Shown here one piece after another: positions 1-6,659 of a stretch of 64,000 nt of DNA; positions within the stretch are counted from its first letter, which is position 1; each line of letters opens with the position of its first letter. The notes under the pieces were generated by a model that worked only from the letters and a program-made list of their open reading frames with translations, was not told where the DNA came from and ran no database searches. The position numbers and the translations under genes were made by a program. The stretch comes from a virus: IMG/VR virus record IMGVR_UViG_3300044730_000313, positions 1-64,000 of that record, one strand, 5' to 3'.

Positions 1-40
1 AAGGGGCTTTCTTATTAAACAAACAACTATAAAACAACAA

Positions 41-178
41 CTATTTTGATAGGCGTTTCACCTTCATAGGCCACATCTTACTCTTTAAACGAAGCTTTGT
101 GTCAGGTTCCTTCATATAATTAGAATTAGGCCTGGGATTGGGCACCTTTGGAGCCTTTTTGGGTCTACCTGATTTCAT
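41..178 (-). CDS. Small basic protein, 45 aa, unknown function
   Basis: Reading the minus strand gives an intact 45-codon frame from ATG at 178 to TAG at 41, starting one base after the TAA stop of the upstream gene. The product is very rich in Lys, Arg and Pro and begins MKSGRPKKAPKVPNP. It has no signal peptide or membrane segment. It is the last member of an array of short lysine-rich proteins that fills the first 2.6 kb, and its position and composition suggest the same role, probably a virion-internal or DNA-binding protein. No family was recognised. The call rests on tight spacing, frame and composition. Confidence 0.6.
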   Translation of the reverse strand: MKSGRPKKAPKVPNPRPNSNYMKEPDTKLRLKSKMWPMKVKRLSK

Positions 179-179
179 A

Positions 180-587
180 TTAGTAGCAACCTCCTCTGCA
201 TTTACCACCCAATTTCATCATCTTAGCTCCGCCCATAGCTTTTCTTGTATGAGCTGAAGAAAGACGTCTAGATGTAGATGATTTACTAGGAGAAAGTGTA
301 CCACCAACTTTTAGCTTTTTGCTAGAACCAAGGCGCTTAGATACACTAGAAACTGTGGGAGAAAGAGATGCACCACCACGAGCTTTCTTAGGTTTCTTAC
401 CAGCTTTCTTCATAGCAATAGCTGTAGCAGCTTGCTTCTTTAGTTTAACACCACCTTTAGCTTCTTTTTTAGCAGCTACGATGATATCAGCACGTGTTAC
501 ACCAGGATTCTTATCAAACCCAGCTTTTACAGATTTCATACCAAGGGCAGATTTACCACCGTTTTGATATTTTTTCATTGTTCCCAT
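180..587 (-). CDS. Lysine-rich phage protein with N-terminal KKYQNGG box
   Basis: This 135-residue protein is strongly basic (many Lys, Ala, Gly, Ser) and looks disordered. Residues 4-11 read MKKYQNGG, a version of a KK(A/Y)QxG box also near the start of three neighbouring proteins. Further in are two similar segments of the type 'LSPTVSSVSKRLGSSKKLKVGG' and 'LSPSKSSTSRRLSSAHTRKAMGG', so it carries an internal imperfect repeat. It ends in a short Cys-Gly tail (CRGGCY). Function is unknown; a DNA-condensing or packaged virion protein is the simplest inference. It is cotranscribed with the array downstream of the promoter at about 2.66 kb. Confidence 0.7.
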   Translation of the reverse strand: MGTMKKYQNGGKSALGMKSVKAGFDKNPGVTRADIIVAAKKEAKGGVKLKKQAATAIAMKKAGKKPKKARGGASLSPTVSSVSKRLGSSKKLKVGGTLSPSKSSTSRRLSSAHTRKAMGGAKMMKLGGKCRGGCY

Positions 588-608
588 TGTTATATTAGAT
601 TTTAATTG

Positions 609-1088
609 TTAGCAATTCCATTTTCTCAACGATTTGTTGATTCTGCTGTTTGGATCGTTAGCAGTTTTTGCTGATGTAAGACGCTTCTTCATGCCAGACA
701 TACGAGCACAGAAGCTCTTACGTCTGTTAGCAGCTTTGCTTCCAGCCTTTAATTTTGAGGGCTTAGTGGTAACAGCTGTCTTAAGCTTACTTCCAGGATT
801 AGCACGTCTGTACGATGCAACACCCTTAGCATTCAATCCACCAGAAGGATTCTTTCCTTCCTTTCTTTGCCAAGCAGGTGTGCTACCACCACTACGTAAT
901 TTAGGCTGAGCCCATTTAGGAGCTTTACGAGCATCTTGACGCTCTTCACGTCTAGCTTGTCTATCAGCTTGACGGTTTTCTCTAGCAGCCTGACGTTCAT
1001 CCTTGCGTATTTGTTTTTCAATACCACAAGATCTCCCTCCAGATCTACCAACGCGCTCACCAAATTGAGCCTTTTTAATCCTAGCCAT
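609..1088 (-). CDS. Basic phage protein with GGLNAKG / SFCARM module (DUF6321-like)
   Basis: This 159-residue basic protein begins MARIKKAQFGER, again the KKAQxG box. Residues about 15-55 are an Arg/Gln/Glu/Asp-rich helical stretch. The C-terminal half contains a module I recognise as widespread in phages: NPSGGLNAKGVASYRR, then RRKSFCARMSGMKKRL, then a NDPNSRINKSLRKWNC ending. From memory this is the DUF6321-type family, whose biochemical role is unknown; the family number should be confirmed. It sits in tight tandem with the genes at 180 and 1090. Possible roles are a virion-packaged nucleic-acid-binding protein or a structural accessory protein. Confidence 0.78.
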   Translation of the reverse strand: MARIKKAQFGERVGRSGGRSCGIEKQIRKDERQAARENRQADRQARREERQDARKAPKWAQPKLRSGGSTPAWQRKEGKNPSGGLNAKGVASYRRANPGSKLKTAVTTKPSKLKAGSKAANRRKSFCARMSGMKKRLTSAKTANDPNSRINKSLRKWNC

Positions 1089-1089
1089 G

Positions 1090-1581
1090 TTATTTCTTTT
1101 TGCCCTTGTACTTATAATTAGGATTGTCTCTGTGCCATTTCTTGGTAGCAGCCACTCCCTGTTTAACAGTTTTGGCTTTACCTTTTCTGGTGAGGTTGAT
1201 GGTGTCCCATTTACCCTTGTCTTTAGTGGGATGGTTTACCATTATGTCTCCTTTTGTACCCTTAGTATAATTTTTGGCAGCTTTATAAACTACATGTTTC
1301 TCACCACCAGCCATCACCTTCACCTTACCACCAGTTTTTAGTGTAGATCCCTTTACAGAGACGCCCCTCACAATCCCCTTTCTTTTAATCAAGGGACCGT
1401 TTGGGACGGGACTGATAGAACCTTTTATAGATGTAACACTGTCTCCATTTTTAAGAACCCCCTTTCCTACATAAGCAGAAGCTTTCTGTGGGTTCCTAAC
1501 ACCATTGCCCCTAGTGATGTTCTGGGGCAACGTGTTGCGCATTCTAGGAGCGCTCTTGAGGAGTTTCTTTATAGAGTTCAT
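1090..1581 (-). CDS. Basic phage protein with KWDTINLT / ATKKWHR module
   Basis: This 163-residue lysine-rich protein has a C-terminal module, MVNHPTKDKGKWDTINLTRK followed by QGVAATKKWHRDNPNY, that I recognise as recurring in small phage proteins of unknown function. The N-terminus (MNSIKKLLKSAPRMRNT) is basic but lacks the exact KKAQxG box of its neighbours. The middle is Gly- and Lys-rich, with several turns of the form KGSISPVPNG. No membrane segment or enzymatic motif is visible. It is separated by one base from the next gene and clearly belongs to the same transcription unit. Confidence 0.75.
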   Translation of the reverse strand: MNSIKKLLKSAPRMRNTLPQNITRGNGVRNPQKASAYVGKGVLKNGDSVTSIKGSISPVPNGPLIKRKGIVRGVSVKGSTLKTGGKVKVMAGGEKHVVYKAAKNYTKGTKGDIMVNHPTKDKGKWDTINLTRKGKAKTVKQGVAATKKWHRDNPNYKYKGKKK

Positions 1582-1582
1582 T

Positions 1583-1936
1583 TTACTTCTTACGCATCTT
1601 CTTCAGAGTCTGAGCAAGACGTGCACGCTGACCAAGCTTTCCTTTTGACTTAGCAGCTTTAGCTAGCTTAGCAGCAGGAATTGGTTTACCAGGTTTAGCA
1701 CCAAGTTGAGCACGCAGAGCTCCAGGCTTTTTGATAGCCTTTTGAATCCACTTGCCACCCTTGGCCATAGATGTAGCACCCTGTTGCTTGTCTTTTGTAA
1801 GACTCACCTTGGTTTTTACATTACGAGGAGGCAGGTTCATTTCCTGCACCTTTGTCCAAGCACCCTTAGGATCAACTGGTCCAACACGTTTATTAGAAGC
1901 ATTTAAGCCAGCTTGGGCTTTCTTCATCTTTCCCAT
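1583..1936 (-). CDS. Basic phage protein with PGALR module
   Basis: This 117-residue protein begins MGKMKKAQAGLN (KKAQxG box) and ends in a widespread phage module: WIQKAIKKPGALRAQLG, a Lys/Ala-rich helix containing IPAAKLAKAAK, then LGQRARLAQTLKKM. I recognise the PGALR module from many tailed phages, where it occurs as a small protein or as a segment of a larger one; its function is not established. The protein is highly positively charged, consistent with DNA or RNA binding inside the capsid. Its stop overlaps the start region of its neighbour by one base. Confidence 0.78.
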   Translation of the reverse strand: MGKMKKAQAGLNASNKRVGPVDPKGAWTKVQEMNLPPRNVKTKVSLTKDKQQGATSMAKGGKWIQKAIKKPGALRAQLGAKPGKPIPAAKLAKAAKSKGKLGQRARLAQTLKKMRKK

Positions 1937-2385
1937 TATTTCTTAGATTTAGCTTTGATCTTGCGTTCTTGTTTGAGCATAGCAGCTGTAGGCTTTTTAC
2001 CAGGCTTACCAGCAGCTTTGTTACGCTTTGCAGCAGCACGGATGTTATCCCACAAACCACGTTGTGAAACAGATCCATCAGCACGCTTCATCATTTGCTT
2101 GCCACCTTTAGCTCTACCCACCTTAATACCTCTGCGACCAATGTTTGTTTTGGAAGGAGGCATAGCTCCCTTCTTATTAAGCTCCTTGATCATTTCACTT
2201 TCCAATGCAGGACGTTTAGGAGCTGCTTTCTTGGAAGGAGTTTTTTTGGAAGGATCTAATGACTTAGGAGTTTTTCCAGGATAATTCTTGTTTAAAACAG
2301 AATCACTTTTAGGATCATATTTCCTAAATAAAGTGGTATCAATAACATCACCACCTCTTTGATACTTCTTAATAGTCTTTCTCAT
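1936..2385 (-). CDS. Lysine-rich phage protein with KKYQRGGD box
   Basis: This 149-residue basic protein begins MRKTIKKYQRGGDV, another copy of the KK(A/Y)QxG box. The C-terminal part contains QRGLWDNIRAAAKRNKAAGK followed by KKPTAAMLKQERKIKAKSKK, a motif I recognise in other small lysine-rich phage proteins. The centre carries KKPSKKAAPKRP-type Lys/Pro/Ala repeats and a GRRGIKVGRAKGG segment resembling a nucleic-acid-binding tail. Function is unknown. It is second after the promoter near 2.66 kb, so its transcript probably starts with the 79-residue gene just upstream. Confidence 0.75.
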   Translation of the reverse strand: MRKTIKKYQRGGDVIDTTLFRKYDPKSDSVLNKNYPGKTPKSLDPSKKTPSKKAAPKRPALESEMIKELNKKGAMPPSKTNIGRRGIKVGRAKGGKQMMKRADGSVSQRGLWDNIRAAAKRNKAAGKPGKKPTAAMLKQERKIKAKSKK

Positions 2386-2387
2386 TT

Positions 2388-2627
2388 TTATAGATTTGCT
2401 TGTTGTGGTGTTTCTGGAGCCTCTTTAACAACATCAGCTTCAACAGCTGCTGCAAGAGCACGCTCTACAGCTTCATTAGCTTGACTAGCTAAGAGTACAC
2501 GTCCAGCTTCTTCTGTTGCAAGAAGAGCACGGAAGGCATTTAGGATTAAGCCAAATTCAGCACCACTGAGTTCAAACTTGTCTGTAGGGGTCCAGGTGTA
2601 ACGTTTGTTAGGATCGTAAGTTGCCAT
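2388..2627 (-). CDS. Conserved small phage protein, 79 aa
   Basis: This small acidic to neutral protein begins MATYDPNKRYTWTPTDKFEL and continues as an Ala-rich helix (FGLILNAFRALLATEEAGRVLL). The opening segment is familiar to me from large Bacteroidota phages, without a known function. Its acidic helical character contrasts with the basic array that follows, so the two could pair as partner and cargo, but that is speculation. It is the first gene after a predicted promoter, with the ATG about 20 bases from the expected transcription start. Confidence 0.72.
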   Translation of the reverse strand: MATYDPNKRYTWTPTDKFELSGAEFGLILNAFRALLATEEAGRVLLASQANEAVERALAAAVEADVVKEAPETPQQANL

Positions 2628-2653
2628 AGTTTATAAGTATTTGGTTTAGAGTA

Positions 2654-2686
2654 CAAATATAAGGGGAATTGAATTAATTATCCAAA
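2654..2686 (-). promoter_or_regulatory. Bacteroidota-type promoter for the small basic protein array
   Basis: On the minus strand there is TTTG at 2686-2683, a 21-base spacer, then TATATTTG at 2661-2654. This matches the Bacteroidota housekeeping consensus TTTG, 17-23 bases, TAnnTTTG. The -33 box lies inside the last codons of the upstream gene and the predicted start is about 20 bases before the ATG at 2627. It separates the array at 41-2627 from the block above it. Confidence 0.65.
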
Positions 2687-2961
2687 TTTATTTCAAACAC
2701 AATGGTTGCAGAGGCTTTAATAGACTTAGACAGGTTGAGCTTGATTTGGAAGATGTTGTGCAGTTTTAGTATCTCCTCTAAGAGTAATTCATTATATTTA
2801 GGTAGGCTAGCAGCCAGTCTAAAGTGATATGAGTGGGGGTTCTTGGTTATCTCGAGGGTGGATAATTCATCCACTGAGTTAATCACTCCCTCCAGGTGTG
2901 CAAAATAAGCTTGTTCGTTATCTGGCATCACCTCAGAGAAGAACCTCTTACTTACGGTCAT
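2674..2961 (-). CDS. Conserved hypothetical phage protein, 95 aa
   Basis: The 95-residue product has a C-terminal half with the pattern YHFRLAASLPKYNELLLEEI and then LNLSKSIKASATIVFEINLD, which looks like a conserved alpha/beta domain ending in a beta-strand pair. I have a sense of similar sequences in other Bacteroidota phages but no function is known. Its start overlaps the stop of the DUF5856-like gene upstream by one base (ATGA-type coupling), so translation is probably coupled. No signal peptide or membrane segment is present. Confidence 0.7.
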   Translation of the reverse strand: MTVSKRFFSEVMPDNEQAYFAHLEGVINSVDELSTLEITKNPHSYHFRLAASLPKYNELLLEEILKLHNIFQIKLNLSKSIKASATIVFEINLDN

Positions 2962-3374
2962 TACGATAGAGTTAGGAGATATTTGGTCTTTGCAGCTTCA
3001 CCACTTAAGGCATCAGCTAGGTTTGCAATGTCATGAAAGCTGTTGCTCTCAGCAAAACTCTTAAGGCTGGAGGCGAAACTCATAAGCTCGCTCACCACAA
3101 TACTAGCACTTGCTGTATCTGATAGAGGTTCCATCTTGGGTGCTTTGGGACGCTTGCCCATATAGCCCATGAGCTTCTCAATCACCCCATCCTTAAAATC
3201 ATGTACATAGTCATACAATCCACCAAGAGCTTGGTGTTCTGCATAACTAGTTGTAGTCCAATGCAATAGATGTAATTGTTCATGGAAATAGGTGAGCTTC
3301 CCTGCAATATTTTCCAGGGTCATTTCACCAGTCCCACTCTTCAGCATGTCTGAAGGGAATAATGATTTTGCCAT
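2961..3374 (-). CDS. Ferritin-like phage protein (DUF5856-like)
   Basis: The 137-residue protein is almost all helical and contains YFHEQLHLLHWTTTSYAEHQ followed by LGGLYDYVHDFKDGVIEKLM. The spacing of His, Glu and Asp resembles the first helix pair of Dps/ferritin-like four-helix bundles. I associate this pattern with the phage family DUF5856 (number from memory). In Dps these residues bind iron and protect DNA from oxidants; whether this phage protein binds metal cannot be told from sequence. It sits between the Thr-tailed proteins and the hypothetical gene at 2674, with overlaps or 2-base gaps that indicate one operon. Confidence 0.7.
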   Translation of the reverse strand: MAKSLFPSDMLKSGTGEMTLENIAGKLTYFHEQLHLLHWTTTSYAEHQALGGLYDYVHDFKDGVIEKLMGYMGKRPKAPKMEPLSDTASASIVVSELMSFASSLKSFAESNSFHDIANLADALSGEAAKTKYLLTLS

Positions 3375-3376
3375 GA

Positions 3377-3622
3377 TTAGATGGTTGTTGTGCTACTAGT
3401 TGTTGTTGTTGTGGTAGGTGCTGCTGTAGTGCTACTAGTAGTGGTAGTAGTTGGAGGAGCTGTAGTGGTAGTGGTGGTTGTAGGAATACAACACTCATTA
3501 GCATCAATCTCTTTCCAGTTACCCACCTTAGGTTTATTGCGCTGAAGAATCAAACTACCAGCGATTACACGTCCTGTTCCATCGAAACGAACGTATGCTT
3601 TTAATTTATTATTAGTTGCCAT
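3377..3622 (-). CDS. Small appendage protein with poly-Thr C-terminal tail (paralogue 1)
   Basis: The first 47 or so residues form a compact domain with KLKAYVRFDGTGRVIAGSLI and ending in NECCIP. The rest is a mucin-like tract built from runs of Thr with Ser, Ala and Pro. The tract uses ACA, ACC and ACT codons mixed together, so the amino-acid sequence rather than a DNA microsatellite seems to be kept. It is a tandem paralogue of the gene at 3635-3856. The tract would make a good O-glycosylation acceptor, and a glycosyltransferase gene lies two genes upstream. A virion-surface role is inferred, not shown. Confidence 0.72.
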   Translation of the reverse strand: MATNNKLKAYVRFDGTGRVIAGSLILQRNKPKVGNWKEIDANECCIPTTTTTTTAPPTTTTTSSTTAAPTTTTTTSSTTTI

Positions 3623-3634
3623 AGGTTAGGAGTT

Positions 3635-3856
3635 TTATCTAGCAGTTGTACTACTAGTAGTGGTTGTAGTGGTAGGAGGTACCGTTGTTGAAGATGTGGT
3701 TGTAGTGGTAGGTTCACAGCACTCATATGCTGGAATCTCCACCCATTTACCCACCTTGGGCTTCTTTCTCCTGAGGATCAGGCTGCTGGGGACGATTCTC
3801 CCAGTACCATCAAAGCGTACATAGGCTTTGAGCGGGCGTTTGTCAATTGTGGCCAT
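3635..3856 (-). CDS. Small appendage protein with poly-Thr C-terminal tail (paralogue 2)
   Basis: The 73-residue protein shares the domain of its downstream neighbour: PLKAYVRFDGTGRIVPSSLI, a basic turn with KKPKVGKW, then YECCEP and a Thr/Ser-rich tail. The conserved Cys pair just before the tail could form a disulfide or bind metal. The two genes clearly arose by tandem duplication and have diverged, especially in the tail. The position directly downstream of a glycosyltransferase-like gene (3859-4875) suggests, but does not prove, that the tail is glycosylated. Confidence 0.72.
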   Translation of the reverse strand: MATIDKRPLKAYVRFDGTGRIVPSSLILRRKKPKVGKWVEIPAYECCEPTTTTTSSTTVPPTTTTTTSSTTAR

Positions 3857-3858
3857 GA

Positions 3859-4875
3859 TTAATAATTAAGATTGTATTTATTAGATAATTTTTTAAGCTC
3901 GTTTGCGTAATACCATGTACAACGTGGTTTACTCTTTTCATCATTTAACACCACATCTAGATGAGGATCTTTTGTGGGATCTCCACCCGTGTGATATTTA
4001 GCTTTGTAAAAGCAGGCATATCCATCCATTTGTGTAGATACTATCCCTGCGTTATGAAAGATGGGGTGGGTTTCTAGTTTGGTGATGGGATCAGGGGCCC
4101 ATGAAAAGCCCATTTCATCTATCACCTTCACCTCTTTTTCTCTCACCCATAGGTTCCAAAGCACAGCCCACATATCAGCGCACCAGCTCTGGAATCCCTT
4201 GTTTTCGTTCTCAAAGAACTCTTTGTTTATTCTCTGAAGGTAGCTTCTAATCAGGATGCAATCGTTCATCACCTTGCTCCAGAAAGCTGCATCTATGTTC
4301 TTCAGAAGGTATTGTGCACCACCTGAATCTTTATCTTTTTGTTCAGCTTCCTCACGACTAATCCCAACTACACTTCCAATCTCAGCTAGGATGTCTCGTG
4401 TTTTGTATTCTTCCAGCTTATCAGGAAGCACATCTCTTACCTTGCTGTCAAAGTAAGCAGCGCCTATATAACTCTGTGTATCAGATAGATAGCACACGTC
4501 ATCATCTATATACTTTTGAACGTCAAACGCTTCTGTAAAGAGCACGTCTGAATCGCAGTAGAAGATTGCCTTATCACTGAGCTCTGGGTGTTCTTTCCAG
4601 TGTCTCCAAAGGGTGTAAGGTCTCAGCACTGGGATGTATATCCCTAATAGTTGACTCACATCATGTTCATCTTTGTAGAAGTGAAACTCAGCTTCTGGAT
4701 AGAGGTCTGTTACCTGTTTCCATTTCTTGTTCACCTCTCTGTCTTTAGGAGTGAAGATGAGCACAACTGCTTTATCTGCCTCTCCTCTGTTCTTTAAACT
4801 TTCCAGCCACATGTGCACTTGCCATGTGTAATACTGATCGTCTGGTTGAACACAGACATACTTAAGATCCTTCAT
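3859..4875 (-). CDS. GT-A-type glycosyltransferase-like protein
   Basis: The 338-residue protein begins with a beta-strand (LKYVCVQPDD) and has FYCDSDVLF with Asp108-Ser109-Asp110, a good candidate for the metal- and nucleotide-sugar-binding DxD motif of GT-A enzymes. Later segments include SGGAQYLLKNID, GFQSWCADMWAVLW and FHNAGIVST, conserved-looking pocket segments. The layout reminds me of peptidyl hydroxyproline or serine glycosyltransferases, but I cannot confirm that family. It has no membrane anchor, so it would act in the cytoplasm on virion proteins or a nucleotide-sugar-linked glycan. Its neighbours on both sides encode Thr-rich appendage proteins, which are plausible acceptors. Confidence 0.68.
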   Translation of the reverse strand: MKDLKYVCVQPDDQYYTWQVHMWLESLKNRGEADKAVVLIFTPKDREVNKKWKQVTDLYPEAEFHFYKDEHDVSQLLGIYIPVLRPYTLWRHWKEHPELSDKAIFYCDSDVLFTEAFDVQKYIDDDVCYLSDTQSYIGAAYFDSKVRDVLPDKLEEYKTRDILAEIGSVVGISREEAEQKDKDSGGAQYLLKNIDAAFWSKVMNDCILIRSYLQRINKEFFENENKGFQSWCADMWAVLWNLWVREKEVKVIDEMGFSWAPDPITKLETHPIFHNAGIVSTQMDGYACFYKAKYHTGGDPTKDPHLDVVLNDEKSKPRCTWYYANELKKLSNKYNLNY

Positions 4876-4901
4876 ATGTAGTTTGTTGGTTTGTTATTGA
4901 A

Positions 4902-5051
4902 CTACGTTGGTTGCGTAGTGGATGTAGTGGTAGTGGTGAAATTGTCATTAAGCTCACAAAGCTGGCAGGATATTCCCTCCAGTTGCTTTGCAATCTGCCA
5001 CAACAAGTTCTCTGTGGTACCCCACCCTATTTGTCTGCTAGGTATTGGCAT
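4902..5051 (-). CDS. 49-aa appendage anchor protein with Thr tail (short paralogue)
   Basis: An intact minus-strand frame runs from ATG at 5051 to TAG at 4902. Its first 37 or so residues, beginning MPIPSRQIGWGTTENLLWQI, are nearly the same as the N-terminus of the next gene (MPIPSRQIGWSTQDNLLWQI). Instead of a long fibre it ends in a short Thr/Ser tail of the form TTTTTSTTQPT. The shared block is probably the virion-attachment module of fibre proteins. It may be a minimal appendage protein, or a duplicated anchor whose fibre was lost. The stop lies 26 bases before the glycosyltransferase start. Confidence 0.78.
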   Translation of the reverse strand: MPIPSRQIGWGTTENLLWQIAKQLEGISCQLCELNDNFTTTTTSTTQPT

Positions 5052-5052
5052 T

Positions 5053-6201
5053 TTAATAAGTTTTGTTCAGTATGAAAATATCACTATATATACTGTTTCC
5101 TGTGCTAGCAGCACCCCATTGAATAGTGACATCTAATGTATTACTGATTGTTGTATCAAATGTTGTACTATTGACTGTGTTAAACGCAAAACCCTCAACA
5201 ACACCATTCACCGTTTTAGTGTAGTGGAATCCACCTAAAGTGACAATTGATGCTACACCAGCAGCTCCTAGTTGTCTAATGGTGAAATCTATATTCAAAT
5301 TAAACACATTGTTTGTAATATTTGTGATGTTCTGTGCTCCACTGTCAAGTAGGATAACAGATCCTGTTTTCACTCTAACTCTTATAGTTTGGTTATTTGT
5401 AGCAGTTAAAAGTCCACCAAACACAGCTCTAAAGCTATCTCCTACAGAGAACCCATTAGCTGGTACAGATAGTGTACCCACACCACCGTTAATTAAACTG
5501 GTTTCTGTAGTGGTGTTAGTGATTATAGTGCTGTTTGCTGTCTGAGCAAAAAGTCCATAATTCACTGATGTTGGTAGTGTTGCAGAAGTTCCACTGGTAC
5601 CTGAAGTGCCACTAGTACCAGTAGACCCACTAGTGCCTGAGGTACCCGAGGTTCCAGTTGATCCACTTGTACCGCTAGTTGCGCTCGTACCACTAGTACC
5701 AGCAGTACCAGAGGTACCGTTTGTACCATTACCACCAGCAGCTCCATTGAGGTTAACACCCCAAGAGCTATAAGTGCCTGATCCCGTCAATTGAGAAGGT
5801 GTACCAAATACCAAAACCCCTGTAAGGGGATTATATGAAGTGACCGTTGAAACCTGATGATTATTAATATCGTATGCTATCAGTACGTCCTGAGCTGTTG
5901 TATATGCTAGCCCAGTACCTATAGTGATAGTTCCACCAGTTCCTAATGTAAATGTGCTGGATGACGTAGTTTGATATCTATCTCCAGGTTGTCCAGCACT
6001 TCCTGAAGTTCCCGATGTTCCAGCTGTCCCAGATATGCCCGATGTTCCAGAGGTGCCAGAGGTACCGCTTGTACCAGTGATGATTCCAATGTTATCATTG
6101 AGCGTACAGAGCTGACAGCTAGCTTGCTCCATCTGTTTAGCAATCTGCCACAGCAGGTTATCCTGTGTGCTCCAGCCTATCTGTCTTGAGGGTATTGGCA
6201 T
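5053..6201 (-). CDS. Collagen-like tail fibre / appendage protein
   Basis: The 382-residue protein has: an anchor block at about 1-38 (MPIPSRQIGW...CQLCTLNDN); a first Gly-Thr-Ser collagen-like stretch at about 44-70; a beta-rich domain with GDRYQTTSSSTFTLG and SYNPLTGVLVFG, a layout common in phage fibres; a second Gly-Thr/Ser-rich stretch at about 155-210; and a C-terminal domain of about 170 residues that looks like a beta-sandwich (C1q/TNF-like arrangement, inferred only from strand pattern). Gly at every third position predicts a trimeric collagen-like stalk. The Cys pair CQLC is kept in the short paralogue. It probably forms a surface appendage. Confidence 0.78.
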   Translation of the reverse strand: MPIPSRQIGWSTQDNLLWQIAKQMEQASCQLCTLNDNIGIITGTSGTSGTSGTSGISGTAGTSGTSGSAGQPGDRYQTTSSSTFTLGTGGTITIGTGLAYTTAQDVLIAYDINNHQVSTVTSYNPLTGVLVFGTPSQLTGSGTYSSWGVNLNGAAGGNGTNGTSGTAGTSGTSATSGTSGSTGTSGTSGTSGSTGTSGTSGTSGTSATLPTSVNYGLFAQTANSTIITNTTTETSLINGGVGTLSVPANGFSVGDSFRAVFGGLLTATNNQTIRVRVKTGSVILLDSGAQNITNITNNVFNLNIDFTIRQLGAAGVASIVTLGGFHYTKTVNGVVEGFAFNTVNSTTFDTTISNTLDVTIQWGAASTGNSIYSDIFILNKTY

Positions 6202-6207
6202 AAGTTA

Positions 6208-6238
6208 CAAATCTATGGTGAAATTAACAAAAAACAAT
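6208..6238 (-). promoter_or_regulatory. Probable promoter for the appendage and glycosyltransferase block
   Basis: On the minus strand TAGATTTG lies at 6215-6208, an exact TAnnTTTG box, preceded after 19 bases by ATTG at 6238-6235 (three of four matches to TTTG). The box ends 7 bases before the ATG at 6201, so the transcript would be nearly leaderless. The -33 match is imperfect, so confidence is moderate. Confidence 0.5.
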
Positions 6239-6256
6239 GAGCATCAACAAATTACG

Positions 6257-6300
6257 TTAACTAAATTAGTTAAACAGCTCTAACTAAATTTGTTTAAATA
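6257..6300. repeat. AT-rich palindrome plus direct repeat in the intergenic region
   Basis: TTAACTAA at 6257-6264 and TTAGTTAA at 6266-6273 form a perfect 8-base inverted repeat around one base. A second copy of the left part (TAACTAAATT followed by TGTTTAAA) begins about 23 bases later and overlaps the stop of the gene at 6280. It sits between the lysis cassette end and the promoter at 6208-6238, so it may be an operator or part of a transcription end. No T-run follows directly, so it is not called a terminator. Confidence 0.4.
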
Positions 6301-6498
6301 TTTGGATAGCAAGATATATGACAAGAAAAAGCAGCCTGAGATTCCATAGAAAATAAGATCTGCCACCCAATATGAGCCAGTTGCCTGCATGATAAGCTTG
6401 AAAAGAAAGTCGTATCCAAAGGGCAAAAAGAACATTGCCAGCATTAGAGAGCCATCTCGTAAGCTTCGTAATTGCTTCTTTTTCAATTGTTTGTACAT
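6280..6498 (-). CDS. Small two-TM membrane protein
   Basis: The 72-residue product starts at an ATG (6498); a GTG two codons upstream is possible. It has a basic N-terminus (MYKQLKKKQLRSLRDG) and two predicted membrane helices, about 17-37 and 45-66, with GYDFLFKLIMQATGSYWVAD between them. This frame was chosen over an overlapping one because it shows clean hydrophobic segments and resembles small membrane proteins I associate with Bacteroidota phages. It lies at the end of the lysis cassette and could be a second holin or an antiholin, but that is inference. Confidence 0.6.
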   Translation of the reverse strand: MYKQLKKKQLRSLRDGSLMLAMFFLPFGYDFLFKLIMQATGSYWVADLIFYGISGCFFLSYILLSKYLNKFS

Positions 6499-6525
6499 GA
6501 TCACCGTCCATACAGGGGGTTTTCG

Positions 6526-6654
6526 TTATCTACCTTGACCTCTGTATTTAGAGGTCTTTCTGTCTTTAGGACCTTTGCTCTTAGCAGCTTTTCCGCCTTT
6601 GCGTTTTCCAAAGGTGATTTTACGGGAATCACCCAGTGCTTTTGATTTTGCCAT
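6526..6654 (-). CDS. 42-aa basic phage protein ending YRGQGR
   Basis: A minus-strand frame runs from ATG at 6654 to TAA at 6526. It encodes a strongly basic peptide with ITFGKRKGGKAAKSKGPKDR and the ending SKYRGQGR. I recognise the FGKRKxG...YRGQGR pattern as a small lysine-rich phage protein found in several large phages, with no known function. It is placed five bases after the o-spanin-like lipoprotein gene, away from the main basic protein array. Spacing, frame and the recognisable ending support it. Confidence 0.68.
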   Translation of the reverse strand: MAKSKALGDSRKITFGKRKGGKAAKSKGPKDRKTSKYRGQGR

Positions 6655-6659
6655 GGTTT

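Noticed and set aside
1-40. Start of a further minus-strand gene at the window edge
   Set aside because: The 40 bases hold no ATG in a useful position; the region seems to be a 3' gap after the 45-residue gene.
6284-6511. Alternative 75-codon frame overlapping the two-TM gene
   Set aside because: The frame at 6280-6498 shows clean membrane helices and familiar sequence; the other has scattered hydrophobic residues with no clear segments.
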